Origin: Alphaproteobacteria bacterium HT1-32 | Lineage (GTDB): Bacteria > Pseudomonadota > Alphaproteobacteria > Rhodospirillales > HT1-32 | Assembly: GCA_009649675.1 (NCBI GenBank) | Contig: WJPL01000002.1 | Coordinates: 124,001 to 188,000 of the forward strand | Reading direction: 5' to 3' | DNA: 64,000 nucleotides | Shown: positions 27,671-37,000 of the stretch, piece by piece | How positions within the stretch are numbered: the first letter of the stretch is position 1 | Layout: each line of letters opens with the position of its first letter | Translations under genes and position numbers: made by a program | The notes under the pieces: model-generated | Databases searched by the model: none | What the model saw: only the letters and a program-made list of their open reading frames with translations | Told to the model about the DNA's origin: nothing

Positions 27671-29188
27671 TTAATCCGGCGTCGACAGGGACAGGCCAAG
27701 CAGGGCACGGCGTTTCAGCCAGGGCGACGGGCGATAACGGGTGTCGCCATAAGCCGCCTGAATGTTCTCCAGAATTTCGAGAATAATTCCGGGGCCTACC
27801 ATATCCCCCCATTCCAGTGGTCCCATCGGATAGCCAAGGCCAAGTTTAACGGCCTTGTCGATATCATCGGGACTGGCGATGCCCTGCTGCGCGATGGAGC
27901 AGCCGATATTGACCATCAGGGCAATGACACGCTGGGCAACAAACCCGGCGCTGTCATTTGCCAATGTTGCGGCTTTGCCATCCGCGGCAAACAGACCAAG
28001 GGCGCTGGACGCAAAGTCCTGCCGGGTCGCTGGTGAGCGCATGACCGTGCGACGGGACTTCAGGCCGAACACGCCGTCCACGCCGACACAGCGGGTGGCA
28101 TCCAGACCAAAGGTCGCGGCAGTCAGCGAGACATCACCTCCCAATGGAGAGAGGATGATCAGATCGTCGGGGCCGGGTTTGTCCGCCTCTGACAGCTTTG
28201 CCCCCAGCGCCTGTATCAGACCGGTCACGTCGTCCGAGACCGCATCCGGCATCGGTGCCAGCCAGACGGTCTTGCCATCAAAGGCCGGGGCCGGGGCTTC
28301 TGCCGGCACATCCTGTTTGCCGTCTGGATAACGATAGAACCCGGCGCCGGTCTTGCGGCCGAGTTTGCCGGCTTCCATGCGGGACCGCAGCAGGCGGGCA
28401 GGGCGGAAGATGTCGAGATTATAGTTCTGCGCCCAGACCTGCTCGGACGCCGGATAGGTGACATCCAGTGCGGTCAGGTCCATCAGTTCGAACGGCCCCA
28501 TGCGGAACCCGGCGGCTTCACGCATGATACGGTCGATGCTGACATAATCAGCAACCCCTTCCGTGGCCATATGTGCAGATTCCAGTACCAGCGCACGCCC
28601 GACCTGATTGACCAGAAAGCCCGGCGCATCAGCAACCCGTACCGGTTCGCGCCCCATACGCCTGCCAATCTCGAAAAGCCGCTCAACGATGGTCTCGCTG
28701 GTATGCTCACCGGAAATGACCTCGACCAGCCGCATCAGGGGGACCGGGTTAAAGAAGTGCAGACCGGCAAACCGCTCCGGCTTTTTCAGTGCCTGGGCGA
28801 TCCGGGTGATTGAGAGGGATGAGGTGTTGGAGGCGAGGATCGTCGAATCACCGACGATCTCTTCCAGTTCGGAAAAGACGCTGTGTTTGACCTCCAGCTT
28901 TTCGACAATGGCCTCGATGACAATATCGCTGTCACCAAGATCCTGCAGGCTGGCTGCCGGGATCAGACGCTGCTTTGCCGCGTCGGCTTCGCCTGCTTCC
29001 AGCTTTCCCTTTTCCGCCAGCCGGTCGATCATCTTGATGATGAAGGCCGCGGCTTCGTTAACGGCCTCCGCATTGGCATCAAACAGACGAACCTGCATGC
29101 CACCGGTCAGGGCGACCTGGGCAATGCCACGGCCCATGGCCCCGGCACCGATGACGCCGACTTTAAGAAGGGGGGATGTGTCTGACAT
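27671..29188 (-). CDS. 3-hydroxyacyl-CoA dehydrogenase (PaaH-like)
   Basis: The 505-residue protein has an N-terminal NAD site VGVIGAGAMGRGIAQVAL, IVIEAIVEKLEVKHSVFSELE, the catalytic His in FAGLHFFNPVPLMRLVEVI, and a second C-terminal helical domain after about residue 400 (VAQRVIALMVNIGCSIAQQG, then LGYPMGPLEWGDMVG). The length and two-domain layout match PaaH/PaaC, the 3-hydroxyadipyl-CoA dehydrogenase of phenylacetate degradation. It follows an enoyl-CoA hydratase gene by two bases. No other paa genes are in the window, so general beta-oxidation remains possible. Confidence 0.85.
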   Translation of the reverse strand: MSDTSPLLKVGVIGAGAMGRGIAQVALTGGMQVRLFDANAEAVNEAAAFIIKMIDRLAEKGKLEAGEADAAKQRLIPAASLQDLGDSDIVIEAIVEKLEVKHSVFSELEEIVGDSTILASNTSSLSITRIAQALKKPERFAGLHFFNPVPLMRLVEVISGEHTSETIVERLFEIGRRMGREPVRVADAPGFLVNQVGRALVLESAHMATEGVADYVSIDRIMREAAGFRMGPFELMDLTALDVTYPASEQVWAQNYNLDIFRPARLLRSRMEAGKLGRKTGAGFYRYPDGKQDVPAEAPAPAFDGKTVWLAPMPDAVSDDVTGLIQALGAKLSEADKPGPDDLIILSPLGGDVSLTAATFGLDATRCVGVDGVFGLKSRRTVMRSPATRQDFASSALGLFAADGKAATLANDSAGFVAQRVIALMVNIGCSIAQQGIASPDDIDKAVKLGLGYPMGPLEWGDMVGPGIILEILENIQAAYGDTRYRPSPWLKRRALLGLSLSTPD

Positions 29189-29190
29189 GC

Positions 29191-29961
29191 TTAGCGCCCT
29201 TTGAATTCCGGTTTACGTTTTTCGAGAAAGGCAGCCATGCCTTCCTTCTGATCATCAGTATCGAACAAAGTTTCGAATGCCTTGCGTTCCAGCCACAGCG
29301 CACTTTCCAGTGAGGCGTCGGCGCCGTTGGTCACGACTTCCTTGATCTGGCGAACGGCAACAGCGGGTGCCTTTGCGATGCGACCAGCCATGACGACGGC
29401 CCGTTCCATGACTTCTGCGTCCGGGACAACTTCACTGACCAGTCCCATTTTCTCGGCGTCGGCGGCTGTGACCAGTTCACCGGTCAGCAGCAGTTTCATG
29501 GCCTTGTATTTGCCGACAGCGCGCAACAGTCGCTGGGTGCCGCCACCGCCGGGCATGATGCCGACGCGGATTTCCGGCTGGCCGAACTGTGCGCCTTCTC
29601 CGGCAATGATGATGTCCGCATGCATGGCAAGCTCGCACCCACCCCCGAGCGCGAAACCGTTCACGGCAGCAATGATCGGTTTGGGGAAATCACTGATCGC
29701 TTTCCAGAGCTTGCGCGAGCCCATCATATACATGTCGATGGTTGATTTTTCCGACATCTCCTTCAGGTCGGCGCCTGCTGCAAAGGCTGTGTCATCGCCG
29801 GCAATGATGACACACCGAATGCCATCATCTTCCTCCATCTCCCGGAAATGCGCGGCAAGTTCGCGGCGGACGTCTATATTTAGGGCATTGCGCACTTCTG
29901 GCCGGTTGATCCGTACCAGAGCGACACCTTCGGCCGGTGTTTCGCGCAGGGTCAAAGCCAT
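29191..29961 (-). CDS. Enoyl-CoA hydratase (PaaF-like)
   Basis: The product of about 256 residues has the crotonase fold: VALVRINRPEVRNALN, the oxyanion-hole segment AFAAGADLKEMSE, and NGFALGGGCELAMHADIIIAGEGAQFGQPEIRVGIMPGGGGTQRL with the catalytic Glu in the usual place. The ATG at 29961 has AGGAGGAG upstream; a longer frame starts at 29994. It hydrates a 2,3-enoyl-CoA, and the adjacent dehydrogenase takes the product. It is divergent from hutC, with a HutC-type operator between. Confidence 0.88.
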   Translation of the reverse strand: MALTLRETPAEGVALVRINRPEVRNALNIDVRRELAAHFREMEEDDGIRCVIIAGDDTAFAAGADLKEMSEKSTIDMYMMGSRKLWKAISDFPKPIIAAVNGFALGGGCELAMHADIIIAGEGAQFGQPEIRVGIMPGGGGTQRLLRAVGKYKAMKLLLTGELVTAADAEKMGLVSEVVPDAEVMERAVVMAGRIAKAPAVAVRQIKEVVTNGADASLESALWLERKAFETLFDTDDQKEGMAAFLEKRKPEFKGR

Positions 29962-30028
29962 CGGGTCGTCTCCTCCTGAATGTGCGGGCAGCATAGCCGC
30001 AGAAACGATCTGTACAACACGGGGCTAA

Positions 30029-30042
30029 CTTGTATATACAAG
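30029..30042. promoter_or_regulatory. HutC-type operator upstream of hutC
   Basis: CTTGTATATACAAG is a perfect 14-bp palindrome matching the known HutC site of Pseudomonas-type hut operons. It lies about 190 bases before hutC and about 70 bases before the divergent enoyl-CoA hydratase gene. HutC should bind it and be released by urocanate. A weaker half site TGTACAA lies at 30011-30017. Confidence 0.85.
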
Positions 30043-30108
30043 CTGGCAGATGAAACCTTCGTTCATCGCATCTTTCAGGCAACGACCTGTCAATCGGGAG
30101 CAAACGAT

Positions 30109-30159
30109 ATGAAAACAATTCTTTGTTTCGCCAGCACTGCAATCGCGGCTGCCGGCTGA
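30109..30159 (+). pseudogene. Signal-peptide-like 16-codon frame, possible gene remnant or leader
   Basis: ATG with a GGGAG ribosome binding site opens MKTILCFASTAIAAAG and stops. It looks like the first residues of an exported protein cut short. Its TGA overlaps the ATG of another short frame. It may be the decayed 5' end of a former transport gene, or a leader peptide. Confidence 0.3.
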
Positions 30160-30233
30160 TGAGATATTGTTGCACCCGCATCATGGACGCTGGCGGCAAG
30201 GTCTGCTCTGGCCGCTGTCAGGAGGCTGTGTGA
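30159..30233 (+). CDS. 24-codon cysteine-containing frame overlapping hutC start
   Basis: The frame starts within the stop of the 16-codon frame (ATGA) and ends in a TGA overlapping the hutC ATG. It encodes about 24 residues with four cysteines (CC near the start, then KVCSGRC). The two overlaps would allow coupled translation into hutC. There is no independent support for expression. Confidence 0.2.
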   Translation: MRYCCTRIMDAGGKVCSGRCQEAV

Positions 30234-30973
30234 TGCTGGATCAGCACGTTCCCCGTTATCAGCAGGTGAAGAATTTCATTCTTGAACGGATCGATTCCGG
30301 TGAATGGGATATTGATCAGCGTGTACCTTCTGAAAACGAACTGGTGCAGGAACTGGGTATCAGCCGGATGACTGTAAACCGTGCTCTGCGTGAACTGACG
30401 GAAGAGGGCAGGTTGCGCCGGGTACAGGGACTGGGCACTTTTGTCGCCGACCCCCGGCCACAGGTCGAACTGGTCGAACTGCGCAATATTGCCGATGAAA
30501 TTCGTGATCGCGGTAATGAACATACGGCCCGTGTCGTGACACTGGAACAACTTAAAGCAGATGCCGATGCGGCCCGTGCGCTGCGTCTTGCAGAGGGGGC
30601 AACGGTCTACCGTTCAGTTATCGTACATCATGAAAACGGGCTGCCCATTCAGCTTGAAAACCGTTTGGTGAATCCGGCGGCAGCGCCGGATTATCTGACA
30701 ATCGATTTCACGAGAACCACGCCAAACGAATATCTGACAGAGGTCGCCCCGGCGACAGATGTTGAACATCTGGTTGAGGCGATCATTCCCAATGCCCATG
30801 CCTGTGAACTGTTGAAGATGCCGACGAATGAACCGGGGCTGCTGCTGAACCGGCGCACATGGTCGGGCGAACGGGTGGTCTCCCGTGCCTGGCTGACACA
30901 TCCGGCCAGCCGTTTCCGGCTGGGGGCCCGGTTCACCATGCAGCCACCTGTGAAGCCTGAAAAAACGAACTGA
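30233..30973 (+). CDS. hutC: Histidine utilization repressor HutC
   Basis: The 246-residue product is a GntR/HutC-subfamily regulator. Its winged helix is [47 protein letters not shown], and a UTRA ligand domain contains [24 protein letters not shown]. Known HutC proteins repress hut genes until urocanate binds. The ATG at 30233 has AGGAGG seven bases upstream. It heads hutC-hutU-hutH and has matching operators at 30029 and 35647. Confidence 0.93.
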   Translation: MLDQHVPRYQQVKNFILERIDSGEWDIDQRVPSENELVQELGISRMTVNRALRELTEEGRLRRVQGLGTFVADPRPQVELVELRNIADEIRDRGNEHTARVVTLEQLKADADAARALRLAEGATVYRSVIVHHENGLPIQLENRLVNPAAAPDYLTIDFTRTTPNEYLTEVAPATDVEHLVEAIIPNAHACELLKMPTNEPGLLLNRRTWSGERVVSRAWLTHPASRFRLGARFTMQPPVKPEKTN

Positions 30974-30983
30974 GAGAAACGTT

Positions 30984-32654
30984 ATGACGAGTCGTATCGA
31001 TAATTCCCGCAAGATCAGTTCCCCGACCGGAACAGACCTAACCTGCCAGAGCTGGCTGACCGAGGCGCCGCTTCGCATGCTGATGAACAACCTGGATGCG
31101 AATGTGGCGGAAAAGCCGGAGGAACTTGTCGTCTATGGCGGTATTGGCCGTGCGGCCCGTAACTGGGAATGTTTCGACCAGATCGTCGCCAGCCTGCGCA
31201 CGCTGGGGGATGAGGAAACCCTGCTGGTTCAGTCCGGCAAGCCGGTTGGAGTGTTCCGTACCCACAAGGATGCCCCGCGGGTTCTGATTGCGAACTCGAA
31301 TCTGGTGCCGCACTGGGCAAACTGGGAACATTTCAACGAACTCGACCGTGCCGGTCTGATGATGTACGGCCAGATGACCGCCGGTTCATGGATTTATATC
31401 GGCAGTCAGGGAATTGTTCAGGGGACTTACGAGACCTTCGTTGAGATCGGCCGCCAGCATTATGATGGTGACCTGACGGGCCGCTGGATTCTGACCGGCG
31501 GTCTTGGCGGGATGGGTGGAGCCCAGCCGCTGGCTGCGACAATGGCAGGGGCTTCGATGCTGGCTGTCGAGTGTCAGCCGAGCCGTATCGATATGCGGCT
31601 GCGGACCGGCTATCTGGACAAGAAAGCCGATACGCTGGATGAAGCGATGGCGATGATCGAAGAAGCAAAAGCCAGCGGGAAAGCTGTATCGGTTGGTCTG
31701 CTGGGAAATGCGGCCGAAATCTTCCCGGAAATGGTGAAACGCGGCATTCGCCCCGATGCGGTCACGGACCAGACCAGCGCCCATGACCCCCTGAACGGTT
31801 ATCTCCCGGCGGGCTGGAGCCTGTCGGAGTGGGAAGAAAAACGGGAATCGGATCCGGCTGGCGTGATGAAAGCCGCAAAGGAAAGTATGGCGGTTCAGGT
31901 TCAGGCCATGCTGGATTTCTGGCGGGCAGGGATACCAACACTGGATTACGGCAACAATATCCGCGAGATGGCGAAGGAAATGGGCGTCGCGGACGCCTTT
32001 GATTTCCCGGGGTTTGTGCCAGCCTATATCCGCCCGCTGTTCTGTCGTGGGGTTGGTCCGTTCCGCTGGGCCGCCCTGTCCGGTGATCCGGAAGATATCT
32101 ACAAGACGGATGCCAGGGTGAAGGAACTGATTCCGGATGACCCGCATCTGCACAACTGGCTCGATATGGCCCGTGAGCGCATTCACTTTCAGGGATTGCC
32201 GTCACGTATCTGCTGGGTTGGCCTTGGTGATCGTCATCGTCTCGGCATGGCCTTCAACGAGATGGTTGCCTCCGGCGAGTTGAAAGCCCCGGTGGTGATC
32301 GGGCGTGACCATCTCGATTCCGGATCGGTTGCCAGCCCGAATCGCGAAACGGAATCCATGAAGGACGGCTCGGACGCAGTATCTGACTGGCCGTTGCTGA
32401 ATGCGCTGCTGAACTGCGCTTCCGGTGCGACCTGGGTGTCGCTGCATCATGGTGGTGGTGTGGGCATGGGATATTCCCAGCATTCCGGCATGGTTGTCGT
32501 CTGCGATGGTTCAGAAGACGCATCCCGTCGACTGGAGCGGGTGCTGTGGAACGACCCGGCGACGGGCGTCATGCGTCATGCCGATGCAGGCTACGACATC
32601 GCCATCGACTGTGCGAAAGAAAAGGGTCTCAACCTGCCAATGCTGAAAGGCTGA
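30984..32654 (+). CDS. hutU: Urocanate hydratase
   Basis: The 556-residue protein has the HutU signatures: [24 protein letters not shown] near residue 130, [17 protein letters not shown], and [18 protein letters not shown]. It adds water to urocanate in an NAD+-dependent reaction to give 4-imidazolone-5-propionate. It begins ten bases after hutC and ends five bases before hutH. Length is normal. Confidence 0.96.
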   Translation: MTSRIDNSRKISSPTGTDLTCQSWLTEAPLRMLMNNLDANVAEKPEELVVYGGIGRAARNWECFDQIVASLRTLGDEETLLVQSGKPVGVFRTHKDAPRVLIANSNLVPHWANWEHFNELDRAGLMMYGQMTAGSWIYIGSQGIVQGTYETFVEIGRQHYDGDLTGRWILTGGLGGMGGAQPLAATMAGASMLAVECQPSRIDMRLRTGYLDKKADTLDEAMAMIEEAKASGKAVSVGLLGNAAEIFPEMVKRGIRPDAVTDQTSAHDPLNGYLPAGWSLSEWEEKRESDPAGVMKAAKESMAVQVQAMLDFWRAGIPTLDYGNNIREMAKEMGVADAFDFPGFVPAYIRPLFCRGVGPFRWAALSGDPEDIYKTDARVKELIPDDPHLHNWLDMARERIHFQGLPSRICWVGLGDRHRLGMAFNEMVASGELKAPVVIGRDHLDSGSVASPNRETESMKDGSDAVSDWPLLNALLNCASGATWVSLHHGGGVGMGYSQHSGMVVVCDGSEDASRRLERVLWNDPATGVMRHADAGYDIAIDCAKEKGLNLPMLKG

Positions 32655-32658
32655 TATT

Positions 32659-34197
32659 ATGACTGACAGTACTGTTCTGCTCCGCCCCGGTGATATCAGC
32701 CTGGGCGAGTTGCGCCGGATTGCACATGGTGCCGCCACGGCCATCGACCCCGCCGCCCGAGCTGCCGTCGAGCGGGCGCAGGGGGCGATCACCGCGATTC
32801 TGGAGCGGGGTGAAACAGTCTATGGCATCAATACCGGCTTTGGGCTGCTGGCGAAGACCCGGATCAAGCCGGAACGGCTGCAGGAACTGCAACGTAATCT
32901 GATCCTGTCCCATGCGGCAGGAACCGGTGCTCTGTTGCCCGACCCGGTGGTGCGCCTGATTATCGCGCTGAAGGCGGCATCGCTGGCACGGGGACATTCC
33001 GGTGTCCGCTGGTCTGTGATCGAGGCGCTGATGGCGCTGCTTGAACATGATGTGCTGCCCTGCATTCCGGCAAAGGGGTCGGTTGGTGCTTCCGGTGATC
33101 TGGCACCACTGGCGCATATGTCTGCCCTGCTGATCGGGGTGGGTGAGGCACGGGTTGCCGGCCGGATTCTGCCCGCGACAGAGGCTCTTGCCCATGCGGG
33201 TCTGGAGGTCATGAATCTTGACCCGAAGGAAGGTCTGGCATTGCTGAACGGCACCCAGGTCTCGACCGCTCTGGCATTGTTTGGTCTGTTCAGTGCCGAA
33301 GATGATTTTGCGGCGGCCGTCGTAACCGGTGCGCTGTCCGTGGACGGTATCCGGGGGTCTGACACACCGTTTGATCCACGTATTCAGGCCGTTCGCGGCC
33401 AGCCCGGCCAGATCGATGTTGCCGCAGCCTATCGCCGGTTGCTGGCGGGCAGTCAGATCCGTGACAGCCATGTGGATTGCGACCGGGTGCAGGACCCATA
33501 TTCGATCCGCTGTCAGCCGCAGGTCATGGGGGCCTGTCTTGACCATATCCGGTTTTCTGCTGATGTTTTCCTGCGTGAGGCGAACGCCGTCAGCGACAAT
33601 CCGCTGGTCTTCCCGGACGAGGGTGACGTGCTCTCCGGTGGTAACTTCCATGCAGAACCGGTGGCGATGGCTTCTGATGTGCTGGCACTGGCAATCTCGG
33701 AAGTTGGGGCGCTGGCTGAACGCCGGATTGCCCTGCTGATCGATCCGGCCTTCTCAGAACTGCCAGCCTTTCTGGTGAAGGACAGCGGTGTGAATTCCGG
33801 CTTCATGATCGCACAGGTCACAGCCGCTGCGCTGGCCAGCGAGAACAAGTCCCGTGCGCATCCGGCCAGTGTCGATTCCCTGCCGACATCCGCCAATCAG
33901 GAAGATCACGTTTCCATGGCGACTTTTGCCGCGCGGCGTCTGACAGATATGGGTGACAATACCCGGGGAATTATCGCAATTGAACTGCTGGCGGCTGCAC
34001 AGGCCATCGACTTCCACAGCCCGCTGAAGACCTCCCCGCTGCTGGGTGAGTTACATGCCAAGCTGCGCCAGCGGGTGCCGCATTATGAAGTGGATCGCTA
34101 TTTCGCTCCGGATATCGCTGCCGCCAAGGACATGGTCTCAGGCACTGATTTCCACGCGCTCGTAGGTAGCCTGCTGCCGAGTATCGCGGAAGGCTGA
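32659..34197 (+). CDS. hutH: Histidine ammonia-lyase
   Basis: The 512-residue protein contains Ala144-Ser145-Gly146 in [14 protein letters not shown], which cyclises to the MIO cofactor, with YGINTGFG near residue 55 and [15 protein letters not shown] later. It removes ammonia from histidine to form urocanate, the first step of the pathway and the inducer of HutC. It is last in the hutCUH run; a dispersed repeat follows. Confidence 0.96.
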   Translation: MTDSTVLLRPGDISLGELRRIAHGAATAIDPAARAAVERAQGAITAILERGETVYGINTGFGLLAKTRIKPERLQELQRNLILSHAAGTGALLPDPVVRLIIALKAASLARGHSGVRWSVIEALMALLEHDVLPCIPAKGSVGASGDLAPLAHMSALLIGVGEARVAGRILPATEALAHAGLEVMNLDPKEGLALLNGTQVSTALALFGLFSAEDDFAAAVVTGALSVDGIRGSDTPFDPRIQAVRGQPGQIDVAAAYRRLLAGSQIRDSHVDCDRVQDPYSIRCQPQVMGACLDHIRFSADVFLREANAVSDNPLVFPDEGDVLSGGNFHAEPVAMASDVLALAISEVGALAERRIALLIDPAFSELPAFLVKDSGVNSGFMIAQVTAAALASENKSRAHPASVDSLPTSANQEDHVSMATFAARRLTDMGDNTRGIIAIELLAAAQAIDFHSPLKTSPLLGELHAKLRQRVPHYEVDRYFAPDIAAAKDMVSGTDFHALVGSLLPSIAEG

Positions 34198-34240
34198 CGG
34201 TGCTTCGAGACAGGCCTGCGGAGGGGGCAGGACTGTATTA

Positions 34241-34280
34241 CCTCATCCTGAGGAGGTGCGAAGCACCGTCTCGAAGGATG
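34241..34280 (+). repeat. Dispersed palindromic repeat, copy 3
   Basis: The element opens CCTCATCCTGAGGAG and ends CGTCTCGAAGGATG, with the central stem GGTGC-GAA-GCACC. It matches the copies at 15299 and 15370. CTTCGAGAC at 34203-34211 looks like a decayed inverted partner. It lies between convergent hutH and hutF. Confidence 0.8.
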
Positions 34281-34296
34281 TAGCGGTATGCTCTTC

Positions 34297-35631
34297 TCAG
34301 GACGCGGTAATCTCGCCGTCCTGAACAGCCCAGATACCACCGGCCATGACATCGCGGACCGGATTGATGTTGCCGGCGAACAGCCAGGCGTCGAGCACAG
34401 CGTCTGAACTGCGTCCGGCAATGGTTGCCGAACTGCGGTCGAGCACGACGATATCTGCCCGGTGCCCGGCCTCGATCCGGCCAAGTTTCTGACCGAGTGC
34501 CTGTGCGCCGCCTCGCAAGGCGGCGTCGTACAGGGTGCGTCCGGTGGAACTGCCGGGACCGGCGGTGATGAGGTTGCGACCGCGATGGAACAGGCGCTGG
34601 CCATATTCCAGCCAGCGCAATTCCTCGACCGGGCTGACAGAGATATGACTGTCCGAACCAATTCCCCAGACACCGCCCTCGCTCTCGAACTCCGCCGCGG
34701 GAAACAGGCCGTCGCCCAGATTGGCTTCTGTCGTCGGGCAGATGCCGGCCACCGCCTTGCTGGTGACGATCCGTTCGCGTTCGGACTCCGTGATATGGGT
34801 GGCGTGGATCAGGCACCAGCGATCATCGACAGCAAAATGCTCGTACAGCCAGTCGACAGGGCGCTGGCCGGACCAGATGAGGCAGTCATCGACTTCTTTC
34901 ATCTGCTCGGCAATATGGATATGGACAGGCCCGTGCCCGGTAATGCCATCGCTTGCGGACAGTACATCACTCAGCAGGTCGCCGGTAACGGCCCGCAGGC
35001 TGTGGGGGGCGACCCCCAGCCGTCCGCCATTCAGGTTCTGGACGGCGCTGCCACAGCCTTCGAGCAGCCGCAGATAACGTTCGGCATCATTCAGAAACCG
35101 GCGCTGGCCATCGCCCGCTGATTCGCCGCCAAATCCACCATGTGCATACAATACGGGGCAGAGGGTGAGGCCGATGCCCGTGGCTTTTGCGGCAGCAGCA
35201 ATGCGTTCCCCCATCTCGGCAATGTTGTCGTAGGGCTGTCCGTCCGGTGCGTGATGCAGATAATGAAATTCGGCAACAGCGGTGTAGCCTGCTTTCAGCA
35301 TCTCGCGATACAGGTTGGTGGCGATGGCCTCCACATCTTCCGGTGTCAGTTTCTCGACAAAGCCATACATCACCTGCCGCCATGTCCAGAAACTGTCGGC
35401 ACCGGGACCGGCCCGTTCGGCCAGCCCGGCCATGGCGCGCTGAAAGGCGTGGGAATGCAGGTTGGGCATGCCGGGCACAGCAGCACCTCGGATCAGAGGA
35501 AGAATGGAATTTTCCGGTGCAGCCGAGACAGACAGAATTCTGCCGTCCGTATCGGTTTCCACCACCTGATCCCCGGCCCAGCCCGTGGGCAGCAGGATTT
35601 CTTCAAAACGATGCTTGGTCATATCTTCCAT
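34297..35631 (-). CDS. hutF: Formimidoylglutamate deiminase
   Basis: The 444-residue amidohydrolase has the metal site GMPNLHSHAFQRAMAG near residue 55, HIHIAEQMKEVDDCLIW, HATHITESERERI and GSDSHISVSPVEELRWLE. These details fit HutF, which converts N-formimino-L-glutamate to N-formyl-L-glutamate and ammonia. This is the five-step histidine route that then needs HutG (not in the window). A second ATG at 35622 is possible. It is divergent from hutI, with a HutC-type site between. Confidence 0.92.
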   Translation of the reverse strand: MEDMTKHRFEEILLPTGWAGDQVVETDTDGRILSVSAAPENSILPLIRGAAVPGMPNLHSHAFQRAMAGLAERAGPGADSFWTWRQVMYGFVEKLTPEDVEAIATNLYREMLKAGYTAVAEFHYLHHAPDGQPYDNIAEMGERIAAAAKATGIGLTLCPVLYAHGGFGGESAGDGQRRFLNDAERYLRLLEGCGSAVQNLNGGRLGVAPHSLRAVTGDLLSDVLSASDGITGHGPVHIHIAEQMKEVDDCLIWSGQRPVDWLYEHFAVDDRWCLIHATHITESERERIVTSKAVAGICPTTEANLGDGLFPAAEFESEGGVWGIGSDSHISVSPVEELRWLEYGQRLFHRGRNLITAGPGSSTGRTLYDAALRGGAQALGQKLGRIEAGHRADIVVLDRSSATIAGRSSDAVLDAWLFAGNINPVRDVMAGGIWAVQDGEITAS

Positions 35632-35646
35632 GCCTGCGATAATTCA

Positions 35647-35660
35647 GTTGTCTATACAAC
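35647..35660. promoter_or_regulatory. HutC-type operator between hutF and hutI
   Basis: GTTGTCTATACAAC resembles the HutC palindrome with one central mismatch. It lies in the 50-base gap between the divergent hutF and hutI starts, so one site could control both genes. Confidence 0.75.
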
Positions 35661-35681
35661 CCGTCTTCCCCGGAGGAATCA

Positions 35682-36887
35682 ATGTCGGAACCGGTCTGGG
35701 ACAAACTGTTGATCAATGCCAGCATCGCCACTATGGCTGAAGGGCAGCCTGCTTACGGTGCGATTGAAGAAGGGGCCATTGCAGTGGCCCGTGGCCGTAT
35801 CGTCTGGGTCGGCTCAATGAGCGACCTGCCGGTTGATGCGCTGGCGGTGGAACGGGTCGATATCGGCGGAAAATGGGTCACACCGGGCCTGATAGATTGC
35901 CACACCCATCTGGTCTTTGCCGGTAACCGGGCACGCGAATTCGAACTGCGGCTGGAAGGCGCCAGCTATGAGGAAATTGCCCGTGCCGGTGGTGGTATCC
36001 GCTCGACCGTGGCCAATGTCCGGGCTGCCAGTGAAGACGAACTTGTTGCCCAGTCACTGCCCCGCCTGCGCGCAATGCAGGCAGATGGCGCGACGACAGT
36101 GGAAATCAAATCCGGATACGGACTGGATACGCAGAACGAGATGAAGATGCTGCGTGCCGCCCGCCGTCTGGGCGACATAACGGGTATGGATATTCGAACC
36201 ACCTTTCTGGGTGCCCATGCCCTGCCGCCGGAATATGAGGGGCGGGCGGATGCCTATATCGGTCTGGTCTGTGACGAGATGCTGCCAGCCATTGCGGCGG
36301 AAAGGCTTGCCGATGCAGTCGATGCGTTCTGTGAAGGCATTGGCTTTACGACAGAACAGACCCGGCGGGTCTTTGAAGCGGCGAAAGCCCATGACCTGCC
36401 GGTCAAGCTTCACGCCGAGCAACTGAGTGATCTTGGCGGTGCCGCACTGGCGGCAGAATATGGTGCCCTTTCTGCCGACCATCTGGAATATCTCAGCTCG
36501 GAAGGTATCAGGGCGATGGCCGCATCCGGCACCGTCGCCGTGCTGCTGCCCGGTGCCTACTATTTCCTGCGTGAGACCAAACTGCCACCGGTACAGGCAC
36601 TCCGCGACGCCGGTGTTCCCATCGCCATTGCGACCGACTGCAATCCCGGCTCCTCTCCGGTCACGTCACTGCCACTGATGCTCAACATGGCCTGCACCCT
36701 GTTCCGCCTGACTCCGGTAGAGGCACTTGCGGGCGTGACCCGGAACGCAGCCAAGGCGCTGGGCGTCATCGACGATCGGGGAACGATAGAGGTCGGAAAA
36801 CGGGCGAGTTTCACGGTCTGGGATATCGAAAGCCCGGGCGAACTGGCCTACTGGATTGGTGGGGCAAAGCCTTTTCCCATAACCTGA
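35682..36887 (+). CDS. hutI: Imidazolonepropionase
   Basis: The 401-residue amidohydrolase has [25 protein letters not shown] with the metal histidines near residue 72, [50 protein letters not shown] and [20 protein letters not shown]. It opens the imidazolone ring to give formiminoglutamate, the substrate of the divergent HutF. CGGAGGA precedes the ATG. Confidence 0.95.
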   Translation: MSEPVWDKLLINASIATMAEGQPAYGAIEEGAIAVARGRIVWVGSMSDLPVDALAVERVDIGGKWVTPGLIDCHTHLVFAGNRAREFELRLEGASYEEIARAGGGIRSTVANVRAASEDELVAQSLPRLRAMQADGATTVEIKSGYGLDTQNEMKMLRAARRLGDITGMDIRTTFLGAHALPPEYEGRADAYIGLVCDEMLPAIAAERLADAVDAFCEGIGFTTEQTRRVFEAAKAHDLPVKLHAEQLSDLGGAALAAEYGALSADHLEYLSSEGIRAMAASGTVAVLLPGAYYFLRETKLPPVQALRDAGVPIAIATDCNPGSSPVTSLPLMLNMACTLFRLTPVEALAGVTRNAAKALGVIDDRGTIEVGKRASFTVWDIESPGELAYWIGGAKPFPIT

Positions 36888-36892
36888 CCTTC

Positions 36893-36973
36893 TGTCATCC
36901 CGTCGAAGGACGGGATCCATCCGCGAAATGGAGTCCGCCGCAATTGGATCCCGGATCGGTGTCCGGGATGACA
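36893..36973. repeat. Intergenic palindrome of the GTCATCCCG type
   Basis: TGTCATCCCG at 36893 is mirrored by the end CCGGGATGACA (to 36973), with nested TCCCG/CGGGA pairs inside. Palindromes starting GTCATCCCG are common between genes in many alphaproteobacteria. It separates convergent hutI and the ABC exporter gene and may act as a terminator or be a dispersed repeat copy. Confidence 0.6.
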
Positions 36974-37000
36974 TAGACAAGTGGGTGAAGCTTGGTTCGC

